From Planctomycetota bacterium (GTDB lineage: Bacteria; Planctomycetota; SZUA-567), in the NCBI GenBank assembly GCA_020060765.1, contig JAGUZQ010000096.1:1-53418 (forward strand): 53,418 nt of DNA. The letters run 5' to 3'. How positions within the stretch are numbered: position 1 is the stretch's first letter; each line of letters begins with the position of its first letter. A program made the translations under genes and the position numbers. Under the pieces are notes generated by a model. The model saw only the letters and a program-made list of their open reading frames with translations, was not told where the DNA came from and ran no database searches. This document shows positions 39,204 through 48,011 of the stretch, in pieces.

Positions 39204-39413
39204 ATGACCGCAGACCCGAGGCACCAGCGTGAGCTTAAAGCGGCGCTGAAACAGATCGAGGAATTCCGTTCGCGCGCCACGCGGCGCTGGCGGCTGGACA
39301 TCACTTTCGGCAGGCTGGCGGCGGAAGGGACTGGTGTGTTCCTGCTGGGCATTTTCGTCGGCCTGGGACTTTACACCCTGTTCCAGGTAGTCAAGGCCGC
39401 CGTCACCGGCTGA
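39204..39413 (+). CDS. Small membrane protein, 69 residues
   Basis: The product has a basic, helical N-terminus (about 35 residues: HQRELKAALKQIEEFRSRA) and a C-terminal membrane helix (TGVFLLGIFVGLGLYTLFQV). GGGAG is close before ATG 39204, supporting a real gene. Function unknown; it could be a tail-type membrane anchor. It lies alone between the TIM-barrel gene and a lipoprotein gene on the other strand. Confidence 0.65.
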   Translation: MTADPRHQRELKAALKQIEEFRSRATRRWRLDITFGRLAAEGTGVFLLGIFVGLGLYTLFQVVKAAVTG

Positions 39414-39664
39414 CAGCGAAGTACCCCCATACTTGAATAGCTGACACACGCGGACGTTTCCATCTGCGCTACCCGCGTAGCAGGAAAATAATTCATATCA
39501 AAACCATAATAAGTTGTCTATGTTCATGTTTTTCAATCTGGCAGCTTTTCAGGCTGAAAAATGCAAGTCAAGAGATTAAGGAACCAGCTTCAGTTTAATT
39601 CCCGCTTATCGCCGCAAGTGCAGAGTTCTGCTGTCGAGATAACTTGCCTTCGCGCATATTGGCA

Positions 39665-39841
39665 TTAATTGTCTGATGGTTGGCTATTTTTCCTTTGTGC
39701 AGCCCATTTCTTCAGCGCAATGCTGACGTTGAGTGAATACTCGTTTTGAAAAATGGTGCTTGCTCCTTCAAATTTCACTCGCGCGGTTTTATGGCATAGC
39801 TCGCTACAATAACCCGGAATTCCTATCTTTGAAGTCCCCAT
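39665..39841 (-). CDS. Possible 58-residue protein overlapping the upstream lipoprotein
   Basis: An open frame from ATG 39841 to TAA 39665 overlaps the lipoprotein stop by 19 bp in another frame. It contains GYCSELCHKTARVKFEGAS and a basic tail. No strong ribosome site is visible, so it may depend on translational coupling or be chance. No family was recognised. The rest of the gap down to 39414 shows nothing but a small hairpin (GCTACCCGCGTAGC). Confidence 0.3.
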   Translation of the reverse strand: MGTSKIGIPGYCSELCHKTARVKFEGASTIFQNEYSLNVSIALKKWAAQRKNSQPSDN

Positions 39842-40341
39842 TTGCTTAAAATGCGCTCCACATCTTTGAGATTACTCCCCTTGCCAGCATCCGGTCCGCA
39901 CAAAACAGCCCATTCCCATGGATTACCACCTTCAGCTGCAATCTTATAGTTATATCTTACTATTATTTGTTCTGCCATCATATTCATATCTGGATCAGGG
40001 GATACATATAGCTTGCCGCTGAAATAGGCATCTACTTCTTCGATGATACCATTTTCAGTGAAAGTGATATACTTATCCTTGTAAATAGGAGTTCCCGCTT
40101 TCTCGGCTACTTGGAAAAGAGGATTATCCCAAGAAAGAATATTTGAACCGCGAGATGTATATGTCCACCCTGCTGGTATTAGAGGAATACCCAATTCTTG
40201 TCGTTTAATGTTATATGCATATCCAAAATTCTCTTTGGCAGCTTTTTTGGCTTTCGAATAGTCTTTTAAATCGCATTTACATCCTCCGCACAACATCATG
40301 ATAAAGCACCCGACGCAAAAAATGGATTTAAAAATTCTCAT
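39823..40341 (-). CDS. Small lipoprotein
   Basis: The 172-residue product starts MRIFKSIFCVGCF with a lipobox LCGGC (Cys at about residue 21) and a Lys-rich stretch (KAKKAAKENFGYAYN) afterwards. The rest is a mixed fold without known domains; it ends VERILSKWGLQR. AAGGG seven bases before ATG 40341 decides the start; a GTG at 40356 adds five residues. The DNA is AT-rich compared with the nearby operons. It lies next to the inverted-repeat element. Confidence 0.75.
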   Translation of the reverse strand: MRIFKSIFCVGCFIMMLCGGCKCDLKDYSKAKKAAKENFGYAYNIKRQELGIPLIPAGWTYTSRGSNILSWDNPLFQVAEKAGTPIYKDKYITFTENGIIEEVDAYFSGKLYVSPDPDMNMMAEQIIVRYNYKIAAEGGNPWEWAVLCGPDAGKGSNLKDVERILSKWGLQR

Positions 40342-40397
40342 TTTATAACCCTTCACTCCAACTCCATGTCTGGGATAATCAGGGATAATCGATAATC

Positions 40398-40564
40398 AGG
40401 GACAGACACTATTTTACCGTCCATTTTAATTTTTTCTCGGCCTTCCCCGTTTTACCGGTATCAGTTTTCGCTTCAAGCGCCGTTCAATTTTCTTCACAAA
40501 TGATTCCTTCCCGCATACCAAACCGGCCATCGTACACTTGTGCAAGAAAATAGTGTCTGTCCCT
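40398..40564. mobile_element. 167-bp decayed transposon with 18-bp terminal inverted repeats (REP/RAYT type)
   Basis: AGGGACAGACACTATTTT (40398-40415) is exactly the reverse complement of 40547-40564. Such GGGACAGACACTATTTT ends flank REP-associated tyrosine transposase genes in many bacteria. Between the arms only the last 34 codons of such a transposase remain (see pseudogene), so this is an internally deleted copy that could be mobilised only in trans. Confidence 0.8.
40426..40530 (-). pseudogene. C-terminal remnant of a REP-associated tyrosine (Y1) transposase
   Basis: From ATG 40530 to TAA 40426 the frame reads MAGLVCGKESFVKKIERRLK and continues with RKLIPVKRGRPRKN. The pattern Gly-x-Glu-x-Phe-Val-x-x-Ile/Leu-Glu ... 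basic ... GRPRK is the usual end of RAYT transposases. The HUH nuclease domain with the catalytic Tyr is missing. Confidence 0.75.
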
Positions 40565-40571
40565 ATATATT

Positions 40572-40916
40572 CTATATATTTTTACAAAAAGCCAAAGCAT
40601 ACATCATCAGCAGGAAGACGCCACCCACGATATAGATTGCCGTCCAGATTTTCCTGGCTCTGGTTTCGTCCGGTTTGATTTTGTAGCGGGGATGTTTGAA
40701 CCTGAAATACCAGCAGAGACCGAAAACTATGGTTGCAAAGACCAGGGCGTTTCTCCTGTTGATGTCTCCGTCGTCGTTTTCGAAGAACATAGGCATGACT
40801 ACATCCCTCATAACTCGTTTCGACTTCCCGTAATGTACGTGACAAAAAACGCCAAATGCGATCAACGCTATTGCAATCAGAGTTTCTACAACCGTATTTT
40901 TTCGCCTGTCAGCCAC
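40572..40916 (-). CDS. Small membrane protein, unknown
   Basis: The 114-residue product has three hydrophobic segments (about 11-27, 57-72, 88-108) and charged loops (SKRVMRDVVMPMFFENDDGD). The start is GTG 40916, with AAGGA seven bases before it; it begins three bases after the stop of the 957-residue gene, so the pair is co-transcribed. There is no known family. It stops 8 bp from the transposon remnant. Confidence 0.7.
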   Translation of the reverse strand: MADRRKNTVVETLIAIALIAFGVFCHVHYGKSKRVMRDVVMPMFFENDDGDINRRNALVFATIVFGLCWYFRFKHPRYKIKPDETRARKIWTAIYIVGGVFLLMMYALAFCKNI

Positions 40917-40919
40917 AGG

Positions 40920-43793
40920 TCATTCCTTCCCGTAGACGCAGTTCGCTTCAAGCGGGTAATCCTCGAAGGGGCTTTCCATTTCGCCGAATTTCTCTGCCCC
41001 GATCCGCAGTCGCGCCAGCATCATCCCGTTGTCCCACGACCACACCGCCAGATGTTTCCCCTTCGGCGGTTCCGGATCTTTGTACGTCAGGTAAAGCAAA
41101 CATTCCTCGTCGCGCGCGCGGTTGGTCTGCTGGGTGTAGGCGGAGAAGGTCACTGTGTCGCCCTGCCGCTCTGCCCGCACGCGGTACCACATCCGGTGGA
41201 TGCTCATCTGCACCGGAATTCCCTGCGGCGCCTCGGCCACGATCTTGCCGTCTTTCAGAATCGCGCTCTTGGTGTTTTTCCAGCCGCCGAAAATGAAGGA
41301 ATACCCGGTGTCCAGATTTTTTCCGTCAGACGCGAGGTTGAGGCACAGGCTCTGCACGTAATTCTTGTAATTGCCGCCGCCGCGCTTGGCGTCCATCATC
41401 TGCCCCATGTAGGTTTCCAGCACCACGTCGCCCGCGAATTGCCCCTTGTACCACATGGCGGCGAGTTTGCTCTCCGGGTCAGGCACCAGCGCCAGTTGGT
41501 CGCGCAGGCTCTGCAATTTCCACTTGGCCGACTCTGTCAGTTCCTGCTCCAGATTTTTCGCCCTGCTTTCGGCCAGGAACGGCGGCATCCCGGCCATGAA
41601 GCTCCAGCGCGGGTCGCATTCCCAGCGGTTGGTGACTTGCCACACCCCTCCCGCCTTGCGCCAGTCGGCAGGCGCGCGGTTGAAGGAATAGTCGCGCAGG
41701 CAGCGGCTGTAAATCTGCACCGCCGCCGGGTCGAGGTTCAACCCTGACTGCGCCCACGCCACCTTGGTGCCGCGCAGGGGCTGCTGGTCGCGCCAGAGGA
41801 TGACCGGCTGGTCGTCGACATAGCCGATCAGGAACTGCCCCGCCTGCCGGAAGCGGAGGCGCCGCGACTCCAAGGTCTGGGGCAGTTTCTCCTCCGCTTT
41901 GGTTTCGCCTTCGCGGATGATCTTCACGCGCAAACCGTCTTCCTCCCGCGTGACGTCGAGCAGATAGCCGTTGTTTTTCTTGTCGCTACTGAAGGGTTTG
42001 GCCAGCGACAGCGCCAGGCGCCAGTTCTTTTCCCTTTCCTCCGGCAGCACCGCTTCCAGTTCCGCGTCGCCGAAAAACAGCGAGCGGTGCCAGTAGGCTT
42101 CGTCGAACCAGGGTTCGCGTGCGCCGGATTCGTTCTTGCCGTATTTGGCAGGCTTGCCGCCTTTCCATTCGCCCCCGACGCCGCTCCAGATCGCCATCAG
42201 ATTTTCCTCGTCGAAAATCTCGTTGATGGTGACGACCGGCAGGGGATGTTCCACCTCCCGCGCGGAAAAACCGGCGAAGGAAACCGCGTCGGTATGCGGC
42301 GGCGCGAGCAGACCCACGCGTCCGGAAAAGCGTCCGTCAAGAAACGCGTGCAGGTTCCCCGCCGACAGATGGCCGCGGTCGAATTGCAGCGTCACGTTAC
42401 CGCCGACAAAGCCCGCGTCGCCCGCCGCCAGGATATTTTCCACTCCCTCTTTAATCTCACATATTTTTCCCTGGTTGCCGTCGATTTCCAGTTTGATGAA
42501 ATTGGCCGGATCGCGGAACGCCAGCACCACGCCGCCAGCGCCTTGCAGGTTGGCGGAGACAGTCACGTTTTCCCAGTTCTCGCGACCGGTGAGGGCGAAA
42601 GAGGCATATTCCATATTTGTCATGCAAGCCAGACGATCACTTTTGTTTTGCCAGCTTCCACCGTAATATTGCCAATTGAAAGCAGTTATGGCGGATTTAT
42701 CTGTTCCGGTCAGGCTGAACAGGGAGAAATCGTCGAACTCGGCCGGGATCAGGCCTTTGACGTATAATCCCGCGCGGCCGCCGCTGAAGACGGGATCGAC
42801 CGCCGACAATACTTCCCGCCCGTCTATCAGCACGCAAACCTTTCTCTCGGAAAGAGTTGCGCTGAGGCGATACCACTGCCCCGGCACATAGCCCGTCGCC
42901 AGCGAAGCAAGGACTTTTTCATCTTTGCCAGCACGGATCAGCTCCAGAACGCCGGAATTTTCGGTTGAAACTCGCGCAGTCCAACGGATTTTGCAGTATT
43001 GTTCTGGAAAATCCTTTTCCGTGCGCGGCTCTCCGGCAGCCAGAATCAGCCCGATTTCGCCATTTTTCGCGCCGAGAGCGGAAACCGTTACCTGGTAATC
43101 GTCCCAGTAGCGCGCGCCGACCAAGGAAATGCCGCCTAGTTGGCTAACTCCTTGGTAAATAAAGGCATTGGAAGAACGGGCTGGATTATCCAGGCTGCGT
43201 ACTTCCCAATCGGCGTTGATTGACGTCCAGGCACCGGTTTCGTTGGCGCCGCGCATGAAATCGTCAAGAAACACCAGGCTTTCGACAGGTTGCACCACCG
43301 GATCAGTCGCTTTCAAGCCGCCCGCTACTCCCACCCCGACCCGGCCGCCGGGAAAGCCGTCGTGAACAGCTATGAGCAGGCTTTGGCTGTCGCAAACCAG
43401 CTCGATCTGGTGTCCGCGTCGCTTCAACCTGACAGTTTCCGGTAATTTCCTGTCATCTCTTGCAACCTTTGCCAACTCGCGCGCCGCTCCGGCTTCGACC
43501 GCGAGGATTTTCGCATAATTGTTTGTCACTTCGACAGTTAAATAGTTTTCCTCATCCCGTGCGTCAAAAAAAAGGCGGAACGACTGGTCTTTTCCCTTTT
43601 CCTGACCTGAGATTTCCACCGTGGCGTCGAACCAGCCTTCAGGCGGAGTTTCCAGCAGCCGCGAATCGTAGCGGGAGAAATTCTCGTCGTTGCGGACGAC
43701 AGAATGTTCTTGATACAGATTATCGTAGCGCCAGTAAAACCCGGCGGAAAACCCGGCGAAAATCACCAGCAGGCACAGGAAAAAGTATTTCAT
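40920..43793 (-). CDS. Large membrane-anchored protein with tandem lectin-like (DUF1080/LamG-type) domains
   Basis: The 957-residue product has an N-terminal membrane helix (MKYFFLCLLVIFAGFSAGFYW) and no large catalytic motif. The rest reads as at least four beta-sandwich units that share the words of concanavalin-like/DUF1080 domains: FDARDEENYLTVEV, LVFLDDFMRG, VLIDGREVLSA, GGRAGLYVKG, ILAAGEPR. These domains bind carbohydrate, suggesting a cell-surface or periplasmic binding protein. ATG 43793 is used; TTG at 43799 would add two residues. It is followed by the small membrane gene, three bases away. No glycosidase catalytic domain was seen. Confidence 0.7.
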   Translation of the reverse strand: MKYFFLCLLVIFAGFSAGFYWRYDNLYQEHSVVRNDENFSRYDSRLLETPPEGWFDATVEISGQEKGKDQSFRLFFDARDEENYLTVEVTNNYAKILAVEAGAARELAKVARDDRKLPETVRLKRRGHQIELVCDSQSLLIAVHDGFPGGRVGVGVAGGLKATDPVVQPVESLVFLDDFMRGANETGAWTSINADWEVRSLDNPARSSNAFIYQGVSQLGGISLVGARYWDDYQVTVSALGAKNGEIGLILAAGEPRTEKDFPEQYCKIRWTARVSTENSGVLELIRAGKDEKVLASLATGYVPGQWYRLSATLSERKVCVLIDGREVLSAVDPVFSGGRAGLYVKGLIPAEFDDFSLFSLTGTDKSAITAFNWQYYGGSWQNKSDRLACMTNMEYASFALTGRENWENVTVSANLQGAGGVVLAFRDPANFIKLEIDGNQGKICEIKEGVENILAAGDAGFVGGNVTLQFDRGHLSAGNLHAFLDGRFSGRVGLLAPPHTDAVSFAGFSAREVEHPLPVVTINEIFDEENLMAIWSGVGGEWKGGKPAKYGKNESGAREPWFDEAYWHRSLFFGDAELEAVLPEEREKNWRLALSLAKPFSSDKKNNGYLLDVTREEDGLRVKIIREGETKAEEKLPQTLESRRLRFRQAGQFLIGYVDDQPVILWRDQQPLRGTKVAWAQSGLNLDPAAVQIYSRCLRDYSFNRAPADWRKAGGVWQVTNRWECDPRWSFMAGMPPFLAESRAKNLEQELTESAKWKLQSLRDQLALVPDPESKLAAMWYKGQFAGDVVLETYMGQMMDAKRGGGNYKNYVQSLCLNLASDGKNLDTGYSFIFGGWKNTKSAILKDGKIVAEAPQGIPVQMSIHRMWYRVRAERQGDTVTFSAYTQQTNRARDEECLLYLTYKDPEPPKGKHLAVWSWDNGMMLARLRIGAEKFGEMESPFEDYPLEANCVYGKE

Positions 43794-44159
43794 CTTCAAA
43801 CTCGCTTTCTCAGATGGAGAAACCAGGCGTCGATTCCATGCAGGAAAATGCGGGAAAAATACGTATACATATATAGCGGAAGAGATGCGTCAATCCTTCG
43901 GTAATCATAAATCCGTTTCCGGCAAAGCGCAAATATTTTCCGCCGCCCGTAACCGCAGGAATGATAAAAAGTTAAAGCGGGACAAGGCTTTATGACGATA
44001 TTTATAGTGGGTTGTGGATTGTTGATTGGCTGGATAGCTTAATGGCTGAGTGGCTTGATTATGGTTTTGCAAATTCTATCGGCGTCTGCGTAGTGGTGAG
44101 AGCTGTTCCACAATTTAACCCAGTTAGCAGTTAGCAAAAACAGCGAGTGACATTACCTC
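43794..44159. other. Intergenic gap with low-complexity repeats
   Basis: No gene was found in these 366 bases. Bases about 44010-44070 are G/T-rich short-period repeats (GATTG, GGCTG variants) and 44123-44136 holds CAGTTAGCAGTTAG, again a heptamer twice. It is the divergent promoter region of the lectin-like and FtsB-like genes. Confidence 0.5.
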
Positions 44160-44462
44160 ATGGACGAGACAACCGATTCGATTGTTTTGCGGCACGGGAT
44201 GGCGATTCTCGCCGCGCTGCTTTCGCTGGCGTTTTTCTGCGGTATCTATCTGCCGGGAAAATGTGAAACCAGGACGCTGGAGCAGGAACTGGCGGTAAGC
44301 CGACAGCGCGTTTCATTCATGCGCACCCGTATCCGCCGACTGGAAGAACGGTGCGAGGAACTGGCCGCCGCCGACCCCGAGGCTCTCGCCGATGCTATCC
44401 GCGAAGTCCTCGGCAAGGATCAGGTCGGCGGATTTGTGCTGGCACCGGAAGATAAACGCTAG
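44160..44462 (+). CDS. FtsB/DivIC-like membrane coiled-coil protein
   Basis: The 100-residue product has one membrane helix (about 13-33), then a coiled coil (about 38-70: RTLEQELAVSRQRVSFMRTR) and a short tail. That is the plan of septum-formation initiator proteins such as FtsB, which bridge the divisome. The family is loose and short, so the identity is a best guess. It lies 42 bp before fliM, on the same strand, and a role in flagellar basal structures is also possible. No strong ribosome site is visible. Confidence 0.55.
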   Translation: MDETTDSIVLRHGMAILAALLSLAFFCGIYLPGKCETRTLEQELAVSRQRVSFMRTRIRRLEERCEELAAADPEALADAIREVLGKDQVGGFVLAPEDKR

Positions 44463-44504
44463 GCGACAGAGAGCAACGGAACACAGCAACCGGGAGTTCA
44501 GGCT

Positions 44505-45539
44505 ATGCCTGACGTACTAAGTCAAAACGAAGTCGATGCCCTGCTGGCGGCGGTGGATGACGGCGATCTCGATCTCTCCGCGCCTTCACCGTCTTCCGGC
44601 AGCAGCGCGCCGGAATCACACGGTGAAATAGCCATTTACGACTTCAAACGCCCGGAACGCGTCAGCACCGACCAGATCCGGTCGATGGAAATGATGCACG
44701 AGGTGCTGGCGCGAAAGTTGGGCGCATCGCTGTCGGCGTATCTGCGCACCATCGTGGAGGTGAAACTGGCGTCGGTGGAGCAGCTCACCTACCAGGAATT
44801 CATCATGAGCCTGCCCAATCCAACCTGTTTCAACCTGCTGACCTGCCAGCCGCTGGACGGCTCAATGGTGTTGGAGGTGAATCCATCCATCGTCTTTCCC
44901 ATCTTGGACAAGCTGCTCGGTGGCGGCAACACCGACGTGCATATACCAGAACGGGAAATGAGCGATATCGAATGGCGGCTGATGGGACACATCACCGAGG
45001 AGACGCTGGATTTCCTGCGCGAAAGCTGGCGACCGATCATGGATCTGGATTTCCAGGTGGCGCAGCGGGAAGCCAACCCGCAGCTCATGCAGATCGTGCC
45101 CCCGAACGAAGTGGTGATCCTGATCTGCTTCGAGTTGAAGATGGGCGAAAGCTCGGGGATGCTCAATCTCTGCGTGCCGTTCCCGGTGGTTGAGCCGATC
45201 ATGGCCAACTTCTCCACCATCCAGACCTGGTTCACCTCCCGTCGCAGCGGGAACGAGGAAGAGGACAAGGTAAAACTCAACCAGGGCATCGCCGGCACCA
45301 CCATGGACGTCGTGGCTTATCTGGGACGCGCCACCATCTCCTTGCGCCAGTTTTTGGAAATGCGGCAGGGTGACCTGATCTATCTCCGCAAGGAAAGCAA
45401 GGAGCCGATGCTGGTGACAGTGGCGGGACGACCGAAATTCTTTGCCCACGCCGGACGCTACAAGAATTATAAATCAATGCGGATAACGCGTTCGGTTGGC
45501 AGCGGCGAGGAAGTCAAGGAATTCCTGGATATCATTTGA
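44505..45539 (+). CDS. fliM: Flagellar motor switch protein FliM
   Basis: The 344-residue product opens with the CheY-P-binding peptide (VLSQNEVDALLAAVDDGD) and has the FliM middle domain (STDQIRSMEMMHEVLARKLG, TYQEFIMSLPNPTCFNLL, LLGGGNTDVH) and a C-terminal SpoA domain (GRATISLRQFLEMRQGDLI) that assembles the C-ring. GGGAG lies before ATG 44505. It is followed by fliY after a gap of 168 bp with a CTCCCCCTCAGGGGGAT repeat piece (45574-45596). Type III secretion homologues are shorter and lack the CheY peptide, which supports a flagellar role. Confidence 0.96.
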   Translation: MPDVLSQNEVDALLAAVDDGDLDLSAPSPSSGSSAPESHGEIAIYDFKRPERVSTDQIRSMEMMHEVLARKLGASLSAYLRTIVEVKLASVEQLTYQEFIMSLPNPTCFNLLTCQPLDGSMVLEVNPSIVFPILDKLLGGGNTDVHIPEREMSDIEWRLMGHITEETLDFLRESWRPIMDLDFQVAQREANPQLMQIVPPNEVVILICFELKMGESSGMLNLCVPFPVVEPIMANFSTIQTWFTSRRSGNEEEDKVKLNQGIAGTTMDVVAYLGRATISLRQFLEMRQGDLIYLRKESKEPMLVTVAGRPKFFAHAGRYKNYKSMRITRSVGSGEEVKEFLDII

Positions 45540-45707
45540 TGCGGCGCCTCGCGAGCAAGTGAATAAAAATCGCCCTCTCCCCCTCAGGGGGATTGGATAA
45601 CAGGTACGCGGAGGCATTCAAGGCAAGGCGAAGCTTTGCCACTCAGTAACTTGAACCAATTTTGAACCGTACTGGTTCCGTACGACACGACTAAATGGAT
45701 TATAGAC

Positions 45708-46670
45708 ATGGGCGCTGATTTTTCCGATCTCGACAGTCTGCTGGACGGCGATGGCGACATTGTCACCATCAACCCCGAAATTATTGAAGCGGGGGAAGAG
45801 ATCGGCGCGACCCTGCTGAAGGCGGGCTTCGAGTCGTGGAGCACGTACCTGGGGCGAGGAGTGCTCTACACCGAGGGCGGCACCGAATACCATCCCGCCG
45901 CCGAGGCGCTGGCGGGGGAAAAAGGCGTGGCGGTGGTCTCCACCCTGGAGTGGAAAGGCGACCACGAGGGCGAACTGCACCTGATCGTGCCCGAGGCGGG
46001 AGCAAAAAGCGCTATCGCATATTTCCTCGCCGTCGCCATGGGCACCGAGGCCGACCCCGAATCGGTGCAGATGGACGAGGAAGGGCTGGACTCGTATAAG
46101 GAACTGGTGAATACGCTGCTGGGGCAGGGGACGCAGGCACTGCGGGGAAAACTGGGCGGCGCGATCAACATCTCCCTGCTGGACACACGCTCGGTGGACT
46201 TCGTCGCCTCCCATCCGGCGGTGGAGATCGGCACCGAGGAATTCCTGGCTCACAGCGGGCAGTTGATCATCGAGGGGCAGATGCCGGTGACGGTGTATCT
46301 GCTGATGTCGGTGCCGGTGACGGGGATGAGCGCGGAGATACAGGAATCTGCCTCGGTCGCCGCCGCCTCCGCCGCAGCTTCCACCGCCAAGCGTTCCGCC
46401 AAAAAGGCAGTTGACACCGAGGACATCGCCAAATACATCAAGGTGCCGGTGATCGTGGAACTGGCGCGTACTAAGATGCGCATGGAGATGATCGAGTCGC
46501 TGTCGCCGGGGTCAATTATCGAGTTCCGGAAACTCTCTGGCGAACTGCTGGATGTGTTCGCAGGCAACACCAGGTTCGCGCAAGGCGAAGTCATCATCAC
46601 TAATGAACACTTCGGCATCCAGATTCGCAAACTCGTCGACGTGCGCGCCTCCATCGCCGCCAACTCCTGA
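45708..46670 (+). CDS. fliY: Flagellar motor switch FliY (CheC-like + FliN)
   Basis: The 320-residue product joins a CheC-like N-domain (residues 20-200) to a FliN SpoA domain (about 235-315: VPVIVELARTKMRMEMIESL, then FAQGEVIITNEHFGIQI). In the N-domain, Asp128-x3-Glu132-x2-Asn135 fits the CheC/CheX/FliY phosphatase motif; only one copy is plain, where CheC has two. It forms the lower C-ring with FliM and may also dephosphorylate CheY-P. An Ala-rich linker (about 210-230) separates the parts. The SD before ATG 45708 is weak. Confidence 0.9.
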   Translation: MGADFSDLDSLLDGDGDIVTINPEIIEAGEEIGATLLKAGFESWSTYLGRGVLYTEGGTEYHPAAEALAGEKGVAVVSTLEWKGDHEGELHLIVPEAGAKSAIAYFLAVAMGTEADPESVQMDEEGLDSYKELVNTLLGQGTQALRGKLGGAINISLLDTRSVDFVASHPAVEIGTEEFLAHSGQLIIEGQMPVTVYLLMSVPVTGMSAEIQESASVAAASAAASTAKRSAKKAVDTEDIAKYIKVPVIVELARTKMRMEMIESLSPGSIIEFRKLSGELLDVFAGNTRFAQGEVIITNEHFGIQIRKLVDVRASIAANS

Positions 46671-46748
46671 TTCCAAACCTGCTGCCCCTTTATTATCAGC
46701 TTGCCATCGTCTGTATTTTCCCGCCAGCGAAACAAATCTGCAAAAACG

Positions 46749-46789
46749 TTGACTTTATTTATTACGATTGTATATTTCGTAATAAATAA
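46749..46789 (+). promoter_or_regulatory. NikR-type operator overlapping a sigma-70 promoter
   Basis: A 13-bp perfect inverted repeat (46755-46767 and 46777-46789; TTATTTATTACGA with its complement) has a 9-bp spacer. Inside, TATTAC-N13-GTAATA resembles the GTGTTAC-N13-GTAACAC form described for NikR in deltaproteobacteria. It covers the spacer and -10 of TTGACT (46749-46754)-N16-TATATT (46771-46776), so binding should block transcription of nikR and the nickel operon. Confidence 0.8.
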
Positions 46790-46802
46790 CTGGAGATGAC
46801 AG

Positions 46803-47219
46803 ATGACGGAACTGGTGCGATTAAGCCTTTCGCTGGAGCAGCCGCTGTTCCGGCGGCTTGAGGAAATGGCGCGGGAAAGCAATTATGAAAACCGTTCCGC
46901 GTTCGTGCGCGACCTGATCCGCACCTATCTGGTGGAACAGGCCTGGGAGAAAAATGAGGAGGCGCTGGGTACTATCACACTGGTCTATAATCATCACGCG
47001 CGCTGCCTGAACGAGAAATTGACCGCTATCCAGCACAAATATCACCACCATGTCCTCGCCACCACCCATATCCATCTCGATCACGACTTGTGCGCGGAAA
47101 TGATCATGGCCAAAGGCAAGGCCGGAGAAATCAAGGCGCTGTGCGACAAGATGAAACAGGTCAAGGGCGTGCTGCACGCCACTCTGGCTATCAGTTCCAC
47201 CGGAAAGAAACTGGCTTGA
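46803..47219 (+). CDS. nikR: Nickel-responsive regulator NikR
   Basis: The 138-residue product has a ribbon-helix-helix DNA-binding N-terminus (LVRLSLSLEQPLFRRLEEM, SAFVRDLIRTYL) and a nickel-binding C-terminal domain. The four nickel ligands are spaced as in E. coli NikR: His78, His89, His91 and Cys97 (THIHLDHDLC). With nickel it binds a palindrome and represses. The palindrome at 46755-46789 is just upstream, so it likely autoregulates itself and the transporter genes that follow. TGGAGA before ATG 46803. Confidence 0.96.
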   Translation: MTELVRLSLSLEQPLFRRLEEMARESNYENRSAFVRDLIRTYLVEQAWEKNEEALGTITLVYNHHARCLNEKLTAIQHKYHHHVLATTHIHLDHDLCAEMIMAKGKAGEIKALCDKMKQVKGVLHATLAISSTGKKLA

Positions 47220-47239
47220 GTTCTAATAGGAGAAACGAA

Positions 47240-48010
47240 ATGCTGAAGAAAATTGCGCTAACAATTATCGCCGTCGTCATGTTCGCCAGTTTTGCCTGGG
47301 CGCATTTCCAGGTGCTGCTGCCTAGCGCCGATATAGTCACTGAAGACGGCGACAGAAACGTGGCGCTGCAACTGATTTTCACCCACCCGATGGCGAACGG
47401 CCCGGTGATGGAAATGGGCAAACCCGCGCGATTCGGCGTGCTGGCAGGAGGAAAAAAGACCGATCTGCTCGCCTCCCTGCAGGAAAAGAAAATCGCTGGC
47501 AAGACCACTTTCGAAACCACTTGCCAGATCAAGCGCCCCGGCGATCATATCTTTTATCTCGAACCCGCTCCTTACTGGGAACCGGCGGAGGAGAAGATGA
47601 TTGTTCATTACACCAAGGTTGTCGTCAACGCTTTCGGCGAGCAGGACGGCTGGGATCAGGCAGTCGGTTTTCCCGTGGAAATCGAACCGCTGACACGCCC
47701 GTACGGCTTGTGGGTCGGTAACGTTTTTCGCGGTATCGTGCGCAAAAACGACCAGCCGGTGCCTTTCGCCGAAATCGAGGTTGAATATTATAATGTAGGC
47801 AAGCAGGTGACTCCGCCGTCAGACCCGTTTGTCACGCAGGTAATCAAGGCCGACGCCGGCGGCGTGTTCTGTTACGCGATGCCGCGCGCGGGCTGGTGGA
47901 GTTTCGCCGCGCTGGTCGACGGCGACGGCAAAATGAAAAACCCGGCAGGCGAGGAAGTCGACGTGGAACTGGGCGGTCTCATCTGGGTCAAGACCGTGGA
48001 TATGAAATAA
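47240..48010 (+). CDS. nikK: Periplasmic DUF4198 nickel-uptake component
   Basis: The 256-residue product has a signal peptide (MLKKIALTIIAVVMFASFAWA) whose mature end begins with His (HFQVLLPSAD). DUF4198 proteins of NikKMLQO systems begin this way, since the exposed His can bind metal. Later motifs are GLWVGNVFRGIVRKNDQP and FCYAMPRAGWWSFAALVDGDG. It is expected to gather nickel in the periplasm for the S-component. AGGAG seven bases before ATG 47240. It is the second gene of the nik operon, directly before nikM. The symbol follows the operon assignment. Confidence 0.85.
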   Translation: MLKKIALTIIAVVMFASFAWAHFQVLLPSADIVTEDGDRNVALQLIFTHPMANGPVMEMGKPARFGVLAGGKKTDLLASLQEKKIAGKTTFETTCQIKRPGDHIFYLEPAPYWEPAEEKMIVHYTKVVVNAFGEQDGWDQAVGFPVEIEPLTRPYGLWVGNVFRGIVRKNDQPVPFAEIEVEYYNVGKQVTPPSDPFVTQVIKADAGGVFCYAMPRAGWWSFAALVDGDGKMKNPAGEEVDVELGGLIWVKTVDMK

Positions 48011-48011
48011 C

